Source: JAUWKC01 sp035529895 (GTDB lineage Bacteria; Planctomycetota; Phycisphaerae; Sedimentisphaerales; Anaerobacaceae). From it: a stretch of DNA of 64,000 bases. The position numbers and the translations under genes are program-made. The stretch's first letter is position 1, and every line of letters begins with the position of its first letter. The DNA lies in the NCBI GenBank assembly GCA_035529895.1, contig DATKVV010000034.1:1-64000 (forward strand). Direction: 5' to 3'. Below are positions 52,665 to 61,112 of the stretch, in pieces. The notes under the pieces were generated by a model. That model searched no databases. It was not told the DNA's origin and saw nothing but the letters and a program-made list of their open reading frames with translations.

Positions 52665-54410
52665 ATGATGAGACGTCGTGATTTTCTGAAAACCGTAAGT
52701 GCGGGTGTTGCGGTTCTGGCCGGCGGGCGTATAAACCGTCCGTTGTGGGCCGCAGAGTCGAAAGACAAGCCTAATGTTATCCTCATTATGACCGACGACC
52801 AGGGCTACGGCGATTTTTCCTGTCACGAAAATCCGGTTCTCAAGACGCCGAATCTCGACACGCTGCACGGACAGAGCGTGCGCCTGACCGACTTCCACGT
52901 CGCGCCAATGTGCACGCCGACACGGGGCCAGCTTATGTCAGGTCTCGATGCGCTGGGCAACAGGGCCCGGCACGTCTGCGGAGGGCTCGATATGCTCCGT
53001 GAGGATGTCCCCACGATGGCCGATATTTTCAAGGCCGGCGGCTACCGAACGGGTCTTTTCGGTAAATGGCATTTGGGCGACAACTACCCTTATCTTCCTC
53101 AATATCGGGGGTTCGAGGAAACGATTTACCACAAATCGTGGGGTATTACCGCCGCCGGCGCTTATTGGGGAAATGACTATTTTGACGACACGTATTATCA
53201 CAACGGCAAGCTGCAGAAATATCACGGTTACTGCAATGACGTCTGGTTCACAGAGGCGGGCAAATGGATAAAGGCACGCGCCGAAAAGAACGAGCCTTTT
53301 TTCTGCTATCTGCCGACCAACGTGCCTCACGCGCCTCTGTTGGTGCCTGAGAAGTACGCCGAGCCTTATGAGCAACACGGCGGCGTGGCGAAGTTCTTCG
53401 GGATGATTGCCAACGTCGATGAGAATATGGGCAAGCTCATGCAGATGCTCGATGACATTGGAATAGGCGAGAACACAATCGTCATCTTCCTGACCGACAA
53501 CGGGGGGGCCGGCGCCGTCAAAGTGTTCAACGCCGGCATGAGGGGCGGCAAGCGACAACTGTATGACGGGGGCCATCGCGCGGCCTGCTTTATTCGCTGG
53601 CCGAAAGGCGGGCTGCAACACGGCAGGGACATCAATGAACTGGCTACGTGCCAGGACCTGCTTCCGACGCTGATTGACCTTTGCGGCTTAAGGGTTCCGG
53701 CCAAAGCGAAGTTCGACGGCATAAGCCTGGCTGGTCCGCTGCGCGGCTCTGCCAAAACGCTGCCGGACAGAATGATTGTCGTTCAGTACAGTATCGACAT
53801 CTCGAAGTGGAATTCGGCTGTGATGTGGAAGAAGTGGCGGCTGGTTAAAGGCGAGGAACTCTACAATATAGCCGACGACCCGGGCCAGGAGCACAACATC
53901 GCCGATAAGCATCCCGACATTGTCAAGGCCATGCGCGACCATTACGAGCGATGGTACTCCGAGGTCGAGCCTATTGCTGACGAGCCCTGCTATGTCCACA
54001 TCGGCTCAAGACAGGAGAACCCCACCGACCTGACGTGCGCACAGTGGTACAAGGTGTACGTGGACAACTTCGGTCATATTAAGGGCGGGAACAATTCCTA
54101 CTGGAATGTTTTTGTCGAGCGTCCCGGCAAGTATGAGTTTACGCTCGCACGCTATCCCTTCGAGGCCGACACTGCAATGGATGCGCCTATGACCGTGCTG
54201 CATTATAATGTCAAGGCATTGCCGGTTGCGGGGGCGCGCCTGAAAATCAATCAGTTCGATATGACAAAGTCGGTCCCCTCGGGCGATAAGTCCGTTACGT
54301 TCACGGTCCCGCTCAAAGCCGGCAAGACCCGGCTGCAGACCTGGCTGTGCGACAAGGACGGCAAGGCATTGTGCGGTGCATATTACGTTCGCGTGCATCG
54401 ATTGGGCTGA
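52665..54410 (+). CDS. S17: Tat-exported sulfatase with C-terminal extension, paralogue of S8
   Basis: 581 residues; GGAGG precedes tandem ATG codons. Tat motif RRRDFLK; the signal runs to NRPLWAAES with no lipobox cysteine, unlike S8. MTDDQGYGDFSCHE, C83 in MCTPTRGQLMSGLD, LFGKWHLGDNYPY and LTDNGGAGAV form the site. The extra C-terminal 120 residues (SYWNVFVERPGKYEFTLARY, TRLQTWLCDKDG, GAYYVRVHRLG) match those of S8. Its stop shares bases with the S18 start (TGATG). Confidence 0.95.
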   Translation: MMRRRDFLKTVSAGVAVLAGGRINRPLWAAESKDKPNVILIMTDDQGYGDFSCHENPVLKTPNLDTLHGQSVRLTDFHVAPMCTPTRGQLMSGLDALGNRARHVCGGLDMLREDVPTMADIFKAGGYRTGLFGKWHLGDNYPYLPQYRGFEETIYHKSWGITAAGAYWGNDYFDDTYYHNGKLQKYHGYCNDVWFTEAGKWIKARAEKNEPFFCYLPTNVPHAPLLVPEKYAEPYEQHGGVAKFFGMIANVDENMGKLMQMLDDIGIGENTIVIFLTDNGGAGAVKVFNAGMRGGKRQLYDGGHRAACFIRWPKGGLQHGRDINELATCQDLLPTLIDLCGLRVPAKAKFDGISLAGPLRGSAKTLPDRMIVVQYSIDISKWNSAVMWKKWRLVKGEELYNIADDPGQEHNIADKHPDIVKAMRDHYERWYSEVEPIADEPCYVHIGSRQENPTDLTCAQWYKVYVDNFGHIKGGNNSYWNVFVERPGKYEFTLARYPFEADTAMDAPMTVLHYNVKALPVAGARLKINQFDMTKSVPSGDKSVTFTVPLKAGKTRLQTWLCDKDGKALCGAYYVRVHRLG

Positions 54411-55978
54411 TGCCTTGTGTATTTGAAGAAATTGTGAATGTGAAAGCGACAAGAAGACAGTTTCTTAAGACGACGGGCCTCACCGCCGCTTCAACCGCGG
54501 CTTTTTCTTTTCTGCAGGGGTGTGCGAACACCTTTGAACGCTCCCCGCGTAATGCTGTCAGGGACAAGCCCAACATCATCCTGATTATGGCCGATGATTT
54601 GGGCTATGGCGACGTCGGCTTTAATGGAAACAAGATTATCAAGACGCCGCAACTCGATGAGATGGCAAAGGCGGGCATTCGTTTTACCCGCTTCTATGCG
54701 GGCGGGCCTGTATGTTCGCCCACGCGCGGCACCTGTCTGACGGGTCGGCATTATTTTCGCTACGGCATCTTTTCCGCCAGCGTGGGCTATCTGCCCGCGG
54801 AGGAGATGACGATTGCGAGAATGTGCAAGTCCCTCGGCTACGCCACCGGGCATTTCGGAAAATGGCACCTTGCCCCCGTCAGCAAGACCGGCCCCACTAT
54901 GCCGGAGTACGAAGAAAACCGCCTGAGAAAATATGCGCCGCCGTGGGAAAGGGATTACGACGAAACCTTCACAACCGAATGCAATGTCCCCACCTGGAAC
55001 CCGGCCGAGAATCTTGAGAGCTACAAGTGGGTATTCAGGCTGCCGTTCTGGCACAACGGCCAAATTGAAACCGAGAACCTCAAAGGCCCGGCCGCGCGCG
55101 TGGTGATGGAACGAGCCATTCCATTCATCCGCAAGGCCGCCGCAAACAAGCAACCGTTTTTTGCGACTGTCTGGTTCCATGAACCGCACGAGCCTGTCGT
55201 GGCAGGCCCCGAATACCGTGCAGTGTACAGCCAATACAGCGAGGGCGAGCAGCATTATTACGGCTGCATTACCGCTATGGACGAGCAAATCGGCCGGCTC
55301 CGCAAAGAGCTACGCGACCTCCGTGTCGCCGAAAACACCATGGTCTGGTTTTGCAGCGACAACGGGCCCGAAGGTATGACCAGCGGGGGCGAACAGAACT
55401 GGTGCAGGAATTCCCGGGGCGTCACCGGCGGCCTCCGAGGCCGGAAACGCAGTCTGTTCGATGGCGGCCTTGTCGGACCGGCGCTTCTCGAATGGCCGGG
55501 ACACGCACAACCCGGCCGCGTCGTTGACATTCCCTGCAGCACAGTCGATTACCTGCCCACGATACAGCAACTGCTCGGCTATAAAATGCCAGACGACAGG
55601 CCCATCGACGGCATAAACCTGCTGCCGCTTGTAAACGGCAAAATGAAAAAGCGTCCAAAGCCCATTCCCTTCTGGTTTGTCAAGCCCAGCAAAAAAGCAA
55701 TGCACGGCTCGCCCACTCTTGCCCTCGTGGACAATAGCTTCAAATTCCTGACCGACCTTTCTGAAGATGGAGATGAGGAACTGCTTTTCGATTTGGCAAA
55801 GGACCCCGGCGAAGAGCATAACATCATAACTGAGTATCGTGACAAAGCCGGCGCCATGCGGGAGCACCTCAAGAAATGGACAGAATCCTGCAGGCGCAGC
55901 CACTCCGGCGCCGACTACCCCACGGCCTTTACGCCGGTCGACAAATTTCCTATCATAAGCGGCGCCTGGAACAGATGA
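54410..55978 (+). CDS. S18: Tat-exported lipoprotein sulfatase
   Basis: 522 residues when started at ATG 54,410, coupled to the S17 stop; GTG codons at residues 9 and 11 are alternatives. Tat motif TRRQFLK, lipobox FLQGC (Cys 38). MADDLGYGDVGFNGN, C102 in VCSPTRGTCLTGRHYFRYG, HFGKWHLAPV and FCSDNGPEGM form the site. The late region reads GRKRSLFDGGLVGP rather than YEGGIR. It has no near paralogue in the window and an extra C-terminal tail (RSHSGADYPTAFTPVDKF). Confidence 0.94.
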   Translation: MPCVFEEIVNVKATRRQFLKTTGLTAASTAAFSFLQGCANTFERSPRNAVRDKPNIILIMADDLGYGDVGFNGNKIIKTPQLDEMAKAGIRFTRFYAGGPVCSPTRGTCLTGRHYFRYGIFSASVGYLPAEEMTIARMCKSLGYATGHFGKWHLAPVSKTGPTMPEYEENRLRKYAPPWERDYDETFTTECNVPTWNPAENLESYKWVFRLPFWHNGQIETENLKGPAARVVMERAIPFIRKAAANKQPFFATVWFHEPHEPVVAGPEYRAVYSQYSEGEQHYYGCITAMDEQIGRLRKELRDLRVAENTMVWFCSDNGPEGMTSGGEQNWCRNSRGVTGGLRGRKRSLFDGGLVGPALLEWPGHAQPGRVVDIPCSTVDYLPTIQQLLGYKMPDDRPIDGINLLPLVNGKMKKRPKPIPFWFVKPSKKAMHGSPTLALVDNSFKFLTDLSEDGDEELLFDLAKDPGEEHNIITEYRDKAGAMREHLKKWTESCRRSHSGADYPTAFTPVDKFPIISGAWNR

Positions 55979-56019
55979 GAATGAAAAACCGACATGCGTA
56001 TTTTCGGTCGGGATTGGTG

Positions 56020-57534
56020 ATGACCACACGCAGAGATTTCTTGAAAACCGTGGGTCTTGGAGCGGCGTCGCTCCTCTTGCCGGGCTGCACGCATGGCTTG
56101 AAATCCTCGGGAAAGGACCGCCGCAAACTTCCCAATATCGTGTTCATCATGGCCGACGATTTAGGCTACGGCGATGTAACCTGTCTTAACAGCGATTCCA
56201 AGATTCCCACGCCTAATCTTGACCGTCTGGCTTCTGAGGGCATGCGTTTCACCGACGCTCATTCGGGCTCTGCGGTCTGCACGCCCACTCGATATGGAGT
56301 TCTCACGGGCCGGTATTGCTGGCGGACGCGGCTGAAACAAGGTGTGCTTTGGGGGTACTCTGAGCCCCTCGTTGAGCCTGAAAGGATGACGGTCGCATCA
56401 CTGCTCAGGCGGCACGGCTATCGCACCGCCTGTGTCGGCAAGTGGCACCTGGGTCTTGGCTGGGCCACCATAGACGGACAAAAGCCCAACCGCAACAATG
56501 TGGATTACACCAAGCCGATAAAGGCCGGCCCCGCCGCCCTCGGCTTTGATTATTTCTTTGGGATACCCGCCTCGCTGGATATGGACCCTTATGTGTATAT
56601 CGAAAACGACAGGGTTACTGCCCCGGCAAGGGAGATTATAGAAGGCCACGGCTGGCCGGAGTTCTATCGAGGCGGTCCCGCGGCGCCCGGCTTCAAGCAC
56701 GAAGAGGTAATGCCCACCCTGACGGAAAAAGCAGTTGAGTTCATCGAAAAACATCAGTCGCAAAGTCCCGGCAGGCCCTTCTTCTTGTATTTCCCGCTGA
56801 CCGCGCCACACACGCCAATCCTGCCCACTGAACAATTCCGCGGCAGAAGCAAAGCGGGCAAGTACGGTGACTTCGTGGTCCAGGTCGACTGGATGGCAGG
56901 GCAGGTGATGAATGCGCTTGCCAAAAATGGTGTTGCCGATAATACGCTGATTATTTTCACCAGTGACAACGGTCCTGAAAAAGGAATGGAGCAGCGGATA
57001 GAAGAGTACGCCCACCACAGCAGCTATCACTTCCGTGGGAAGAAAAGAGACATCTGGGACGGCGGCCACCGAATACCGTTCATTGTCCGCTGGCCTGCGA
57101 GAATCAGAGCCAACACGGTTAGCGACCAGACTATATGCCTGACCGACCTTATGGCTACGGCCGCCGAGATTGTCGGCGTGAAGCTCGCCGAGAATGCCGC
57201 CGAAGACAGCTACAGCATACTGCCCGCTATGCTCGACGAGTATTTAACCAAGCCCATCCGGGAGGCCGTAGTACACCACTCATCGACGGGAGAATTTGCA
57301 ATTCGACGGGACAGATGGAAGCTGATACTATGCAGAGGCTCGGGCGGCAACCGGTACGAAACAGGACCGAACGTCATAAAGCAGGACGACCCGCCCGGCC
57401 AGCTCTACGATATGAAAGATGACTATTCGGAAAAGAAGAATCTGTACAACGGCCGCCCGGAGATTGTTGAAAGGCTCAGCGATCTGCTGGAAAAGTACAA
57501 GCGGCAGGGCTATAGCCGGCCCCCAATTAGATGA
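56020..57534 (+). CDS. S19: Tat-exported lipoprotein sulfatase
   Basis: 504 residues from ATG 56,020, which places the Tat motif TTRRDFLK at the very N-terminus. An in-frame ATG at 55,975 overlapping the S18 stop (ATGA) is an equally possible start and would add 15 residues. Lipobox LLPGC (Cys 23). MADDLGYGDVTCLNSDSKIP, C87 in VCTPTRYGVLTGRYCWRTR, CVGKWHLGLGW and FTSDNGPEKGM form the site, then GKKRDIWDGGHRIP. The DSKIPTPNLDRL segment and RLKQGVLWGY are features of an arylsulfatase-A/GalNAc-6-sulfatase-like branch. Its stop overlaps the S20 start. Confidence 0.93.
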   Translation: MTTRRDFLKTVGLGAASLLLPGCTHGLKSSGKDRRKLPNIVFIMADDLGYGDVTCLNSDSKIPTPNLDRLASEGMRFTDAHSGSAVCTPTRYGVLTGRYCWRTRLKQGVLWGYSEPLVEPERMTVASLLRRHGYRTACVGKWHLGLGWATIDGQKPNRNNVDYTKPIKAGPAALGFDYFFGIPASLDMDPYVYIENDRVTAPAREIIEGHGWPEFYRGGPAAPGFKHEEVMPTLTEKAVEFIEKHQSQSPGRPFFLYFPLTAPHTPILPTEQFRGRSKAGKYGDFVVQVDWMAGQVMNALAKNGVADNTLIIFTSDNGPEKGMEQRIEEYAHHSSYHFRGKKRDIWDGGHRIPFIVRWPARIRANTVSDQTICLTDLMATAAEIVGVKLAENAAEDSYSILPAMLDEYLTKPIREAVVHHSSTGEFAIRRDRWKLILCRGSGGNRYETGPNVIKQDDPPGQLYDMKDDYSEKKNLYNGRPEIVERLSDLLEKYKRQGYSRPPIR

Positions 57535-59000
57535 CGAGGATTTTTGACGGGAGATTTCCTGTGAACAGACGGAATTTTCTCAAGGCGGTGGGCCTCGCCG
57601 CCGCATCAGCAGCGTTGCCCGGATGCGGGACGTCAATACGAGGCCGCTCTCCGGCGAAGAAGCTTCCGAATGTTCTTATCTTCTACACGGACGACCAGGG
57701 GACGCTCGACGTGAATTGCTACGGCTCAAAGGATTTGTACACGCCGAATATGGATTCTTTGGCCGCGACCGGCGTCCGCTTCACCCAGGCCTATGCGCAT
57801 ACCGTCTGCTGTCCCTCGCGCGCATTACTGCTTACCGGAAGGCATCCTCAGCGTTCCGGCGTGAACACCTGGGTCCAGGGTAACGCCAAAGGCAAAGAAG
57901 GCATCAACATGGATCTGAAGGAAATTACCCTGGCCGAAGCCCTCAAGGCCGCCGGTTATCGCACCGCTTTGTTCGGAAAATGGCACTTGGGAGCACATCT
58001 CGATTATGGTCCGACCAAGCAGGGCTTCGACGAATTTTTCGGCCTGCGCGACGGTTTCATCGATAATTACAATCACTACTACCTTCACGGCCGGGGCTTC
58101 CACGACCTTTATCGCGGCGTCGAAGAAGTATTCGCGCCGGGAAAATACTTTCCCGACTTGGTCGTTCGCGAAGCGGAACGCTTTCTTGACGAAAACAAGT
58201 CCGCGCCCTTCTTTTTGTGCGTGGCCTTCAACGTTCCTCATTATCCCGAGCAGGCGGACAGCAGATTTGACTCTATGTATGCCCAACTGGCTGAGCCTCG
58301 CCGGTCTTACGCTAAGATAATCTCCACCACCGATGACCGGATGGGAAAGATTCTCAAAAAGCTCGATGACATCGGGCTTCGTGACGAGACCATAATTATT
58401 TTTACGAGCGACAACGGCCATTCTTCGGAAAGCCACAAAATCAAAGTCGATGACCACACGAGCGGACTGCCCAAAGGGCACAATTACGGCGCCAACGGCG
58501 GCGGCGGCAACACCGGAAAGTGGCGCGGCGCCAAGGGCAGCTTCTTCGAGGGCGGCATTCGAGTGCCGGCTGCCATCAGCTATCCCGCCCGGCTGCCGGA
58601 GAACGTCGTCCGCGACCAGGGCGTGACTCTTGCCGATTTCTACCCGACTGTACTTGAGCTGTGCGGTGTTCCCCTGCCCCGTCGCAAGCTCGACGGCAAG
58701 AGCCTTGTGCCGATTATCAAATCCGCGAACGCTCCCACGCATCACAAGGTAATGCACTGGCAGTGGCAAGATACTTGGGCCGTCCGCGAGGGCGACTGGA
58801 AGCTGATTTACAACGGCCGCGACACTACCGACGAATGGCAGGGCAAGCCTGAACCCCGGCGCGAAATCCCTGCGGTGTTTCTTGGCAATCTTGCCGATGA
58901 CGAGCCAGAGTTAAAAAACTATGCCGATGAGCGTCCCGAAATCGTCGGCCGTTTAACGAGACTGCACGAGCAGTGGGCCGAAGAAGTCCAACCACAATAA
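57531..59000 (+). CDS. S20: Tat-exported lipoprotein sulfatase
   Basis: 489 residues from the ATG overlapping the S19 stop. A GTG at 57,561 (giving MNRRNFLK) has a better ribosome binding site, GGGAG 7 bp before it, and may be the true start. Tat motif NRRNFLK, lipobox ALPGC (Cys 32). YTDDQGTLDVNCYG, C93 in VCCPSRALLLTGRHPQRSG (the first Cys of the pair fits C-x-P-x-R), LFGKWHLGAH and FTSDNGHSSES form the site. KGSFFEGGIRVP follows a Gly-rich loop (GANGGGGNTG). Confidence 0.94.
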   Translation: MTRIFDGRFPVNRRNFLKAVGLAAASAALPGCGTSIRGRSPAKKLPNVLIFYTDDQGTLDVNCYGSKDLYTPNMDSLAATGVRFTQAYAHTVCCPSRALLLTGRHPQRSGVNTWVQGNAKGKEGINMDLKEITLAEALKAAGYRTALFGKWHLGAHLDYGPTKQGFDEFFGLRDGFIDNYNHYYLHGRGFHDLYRGVEEVFAPGKYFPDLVVREAERFLDENKSAPFFLCVAFNVPHYPEQADSRFDSMYAQLAEPRRSYAKIISTTDDRMGKILKKLDDIGLRDETIIIFTSDNGHSSESHKIKVDDHTSGLPKGHNYGANGGGGNTGKWRGAKGSFFEGGIRVPAAISYPARLPENVVRDQGVTLADFYPTVLELCGVPLPRRKLDGKSLVPIIKSANAPTHHKVMHWQWQDTWAVREGDWKLIYNGRDTTDEWQGKPEPRREIPAVFLGNLADDEPELKNYADERPEIVGRLTRLHEQWAEEVQPQ

Positions 59001-59333
59001 AAGGGCAGGATTGTGACGAGTGTATCGAACAGACGCGAGTTTCTCAGGACCTTGGGTTTGGGGGCCGTTGGTCTGTCAAGGTCGGCAGTTGCCGACGATA
59101 GGCGCGACAGCCGGCCCAACATTGTTTCTCGCCTTTCTGACGACCATCGCTTCGACGCCATGGGCGGCATGGGCACACCCGGATCAAGACGCCCACCAAC
59201 GCGTCAGGAGTGAGCAGAATTAGAAGCTCAATCTTGAAAAGAAGCCCTGATTCGGATAGACTGACAGCTTTGTCGAACTTGGTATGGTGGGCTTGGTTGA
59301 CCCACAATATCGCAGACTGCTGTGGAGGACCGA
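59001..59333 (+). pseudogene. Sulfatase relic 1 (N-terminus only, frameshifted)
   Basis: A GTG at 59,013 with AGGA upstream begins a Tat signal, SNRREFLRTLGLGAVGLS, then SRPNIVSRLSDDHRFDAMGG, where the sulfatase metal Asp pair can still be read. The frame ends at 59,213. In another frame RIKTPTNA resembles the usual R-T-P-N-L-D segment, so at least one frameshift has occurred. There is no C-x-P-x-R motif and no catalytic domain before S21 begins. Confidence 0.75.
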
Positions 59334-60668
59334 ATGATTGGAAAAACGGATATGAAGTTACCTGTTGGCACGAGACGTGATTTTCTAAAAGCTACAGGCC
59401 TGGCTGCCGCATCCCTGCTGGTACCGGCGTGTGTCAGTGCTTCCAAACGGTGGGCCGGCCAAGCGCCCTCCGGCAAGCCGAATATTGTCCTGATTATGGC
59501 TGACGACCTTGGCTACGAGTGTCTAAGTTGTTACGGAAGCCTGTCGTATAAGACGCCGGTTCTTGACCAACTGGCGCGGACCGGAATGCGCTTCGACAAC
59601 TGCCATTCGCAGCCGCTCTGTACGCCTTCGCGTGTGAAAATCATGACCGGCCGGTATAATTCCCGCAACTATACCACGTTCGGAAACTTCGACTTTAATG
59701 AGAAGACCTTTGCCCATGTACTCAAAAGCGTGGGCTACGCCACGTGCATCGCAGGCAAGTGGCAGTTGATGGGTCGTGGGGCCGCCGGCCCTTACGATGC
59801 CGGCTTCGATGAGTATTGTCTCTGGCACATGGAGGATGCTTTCGGCCCCAAGGAATGCCGTTACCGCAGCCCCAAGATTATAAAGAATGGTCGGCTTGTC
59901 GAGGGACTGGAGGGCAAATATGGCCCCGACGCTTTTTGCGACTACATCCTCGACTATATCGAGCGTCACAAATCCGGGCCTTTCCTTGTCTACTATCCGA
60001 TGACATTGGTGCACGGGGCCTTTGTCCCCACGCCGGACAGCCCGGATTGGGCCCAGCCTGTGCATAAGAGTGACACGAAATACTTCGCCGATATGGTTGC
60101 TTATATGGACAAAATCGTCGGACGCATACTTCGGAAACTGGACGAACTCGGCCTTCGCGAAAACACCCTGATCCTTTTCACGGGTGACAATGGCACGGCC
60201 AAGAAAATTACTTCGAAAATGCCGGGTCGTACTATCAAGGGCGGCAAAAGCCTGACGATTGATACAGGGACACATGTTCCCCTTATCGCCAATTGGAAGG
60301 GCGCCACGCCCGCGGGGAGAGTATGCGACGACCTTGTGGACTTCAGCGATTTTCTGCCTACTCTTGCCGAAGCGGGCGGCGCCGCGCTGCCTGAGAACGT
60401 GATTATCGACGGCCGCAGCTTCCTCCCTCAGCTTCGCGGCGAAAAGGGCAATCCGAGGGAATGGCTGTTCTGTCACTATGCGCCCCAGAGCGGGCAGAGC
60501 TTCAAGCGTTTTGTTCGCGACAAACGGTGGAAACTCTATCAGACGGGCGAACTTTTCGATGTTCAGGCCGACCCGCTCGAGGAGAGTCCCATTGGGGCGG
60601 GGGAGGGTGGGGAACAAGCCGCCGCAGCCCGCAGGCGATTTCAGGCAGTTCTCGATTCCGTTGGCTGA
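59334..60668 (+). CDS. S21: Tat-exported lipoprotein sulfatase, GKWQ variant
   Basis: 444 residues from ATG 59,334, with GGAGG 6 bp upstream; a GTG at 59,322 lies just before that site. Tat motif TRRDFLK, lipobox LVPAC (Cys 33). MADDLGYECLSCYG, C96 in LCTPSRVKIMTGRYNSRNY, IAGKWQLMG and FTGDNGTAKK form the site, then GTHVPLIANWKG. It is a paralogue of S16: same GKWQ, VKIMTGRY and FTGDNGT and the same short length. It lies directly after relic 1. Confidence 0.95.
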   Translation: MIGKTDMKLPVGTRRDFLKATGLAAASLLVPACVSASKRWAGQAPSGKPNIVLIMADDLGYECLSCYGSLSYKTPVLDQLARTGMRFDNCHSQPLCTPSRVKIMTGRYNSRNYTTFGNFDFNEKTFAHVLKSVGYATCIAGKWQLMGRGAAGPYDAGFDEYCLWHMEDAFGPKECRYRSPKIIKNGRLVEGLEGKYGPDAFCDYILDYIERHKSGPFLVYYPMTLVHGAFVPTPDSPDWAQPVHKSDTKYFADMVAYMDKIVGRILRKLDELGLRENTLILFTGDNGTAKKITSKMPGRTIKGGKSLTIDTGTHVPLIANWKGATPAGRVCDDLVDFSDFLPTLAEAGGAALPENVIIDGRSFLPQLRGEKGNPREWLFCHYAPQSGQSFKRFVRDKRWKLYQTGELFDVQADPLEESPIGAGEGGEQAAAARRRFQAVLDSVG

Positions 60669-60697
60669 GTGTCAACAACAAGTTCTTTCAACCGCTT

Positions 60698-61000
60698 GTG
60701 GAGAATTTAGAAACGAGCGAATGCAAGTGTGAACGGCGTGACTTCTTGACGATGTGCGGCGCCGGCGTTTTGGTGCCGGTTTTTGCACGATACAAGGGTG
60801 TCTCCAGGTGCTTTGGGGGTGAAGAACCGCCCCGCAAGGCTAACATTATTTTGATAATGGTCGACGATATGGGCTTTTCCGATATCGGCTGTTACGGGGG
60901 GGAGATTGATACGTGGGCTAAAGGATGTCACATGGAGGTGTGGGGAAGCTGGAAAAAGAAGAAAGACAATCTGGTCGGTGTGAACCGCCAAGGGTATTGA
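60698..61000 (+). pseudogene. Sulfatase relic 2 (N-terminus only)
   Basis: From GTG 60,698 the frame encodes a degenerate Tat motif CERRDFLTMCGAGVLV, then RKANIILIMVDDMGFSDIGC with the metal Asp pair. After GGEID the sulfatase similarity stops abruptly and an unrelated GCHMEVWGSWKKKKDN tail runs to the stop, so the gene was cut by a deletion just before the catalytic Cys. ANIILIMVDDMGFSDIGCYG is nearly identical to the same part of S22, its likely parent or sister. The longer open frame upstream is antisense-like shadow of S21. Confidence 0.8.
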
Positions 61001-61112
61001 AATGGAGCACGCTATTCAGCTAAAATCAACAAACGGATTTTCTTAAATGATGTATGGCTCACTCTCAATTTTGCGGAAGCCTTTATATGGCCAGAAGAAA
61101 GGAGAAGCCAAA

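Noticed and set aside
60461..60697. N-terminal part of the 179-codon frame leading into relic 2
   Set aside because: It lies in another frame over the end of S21; the sulfatase-like part starts only at about 60,698.
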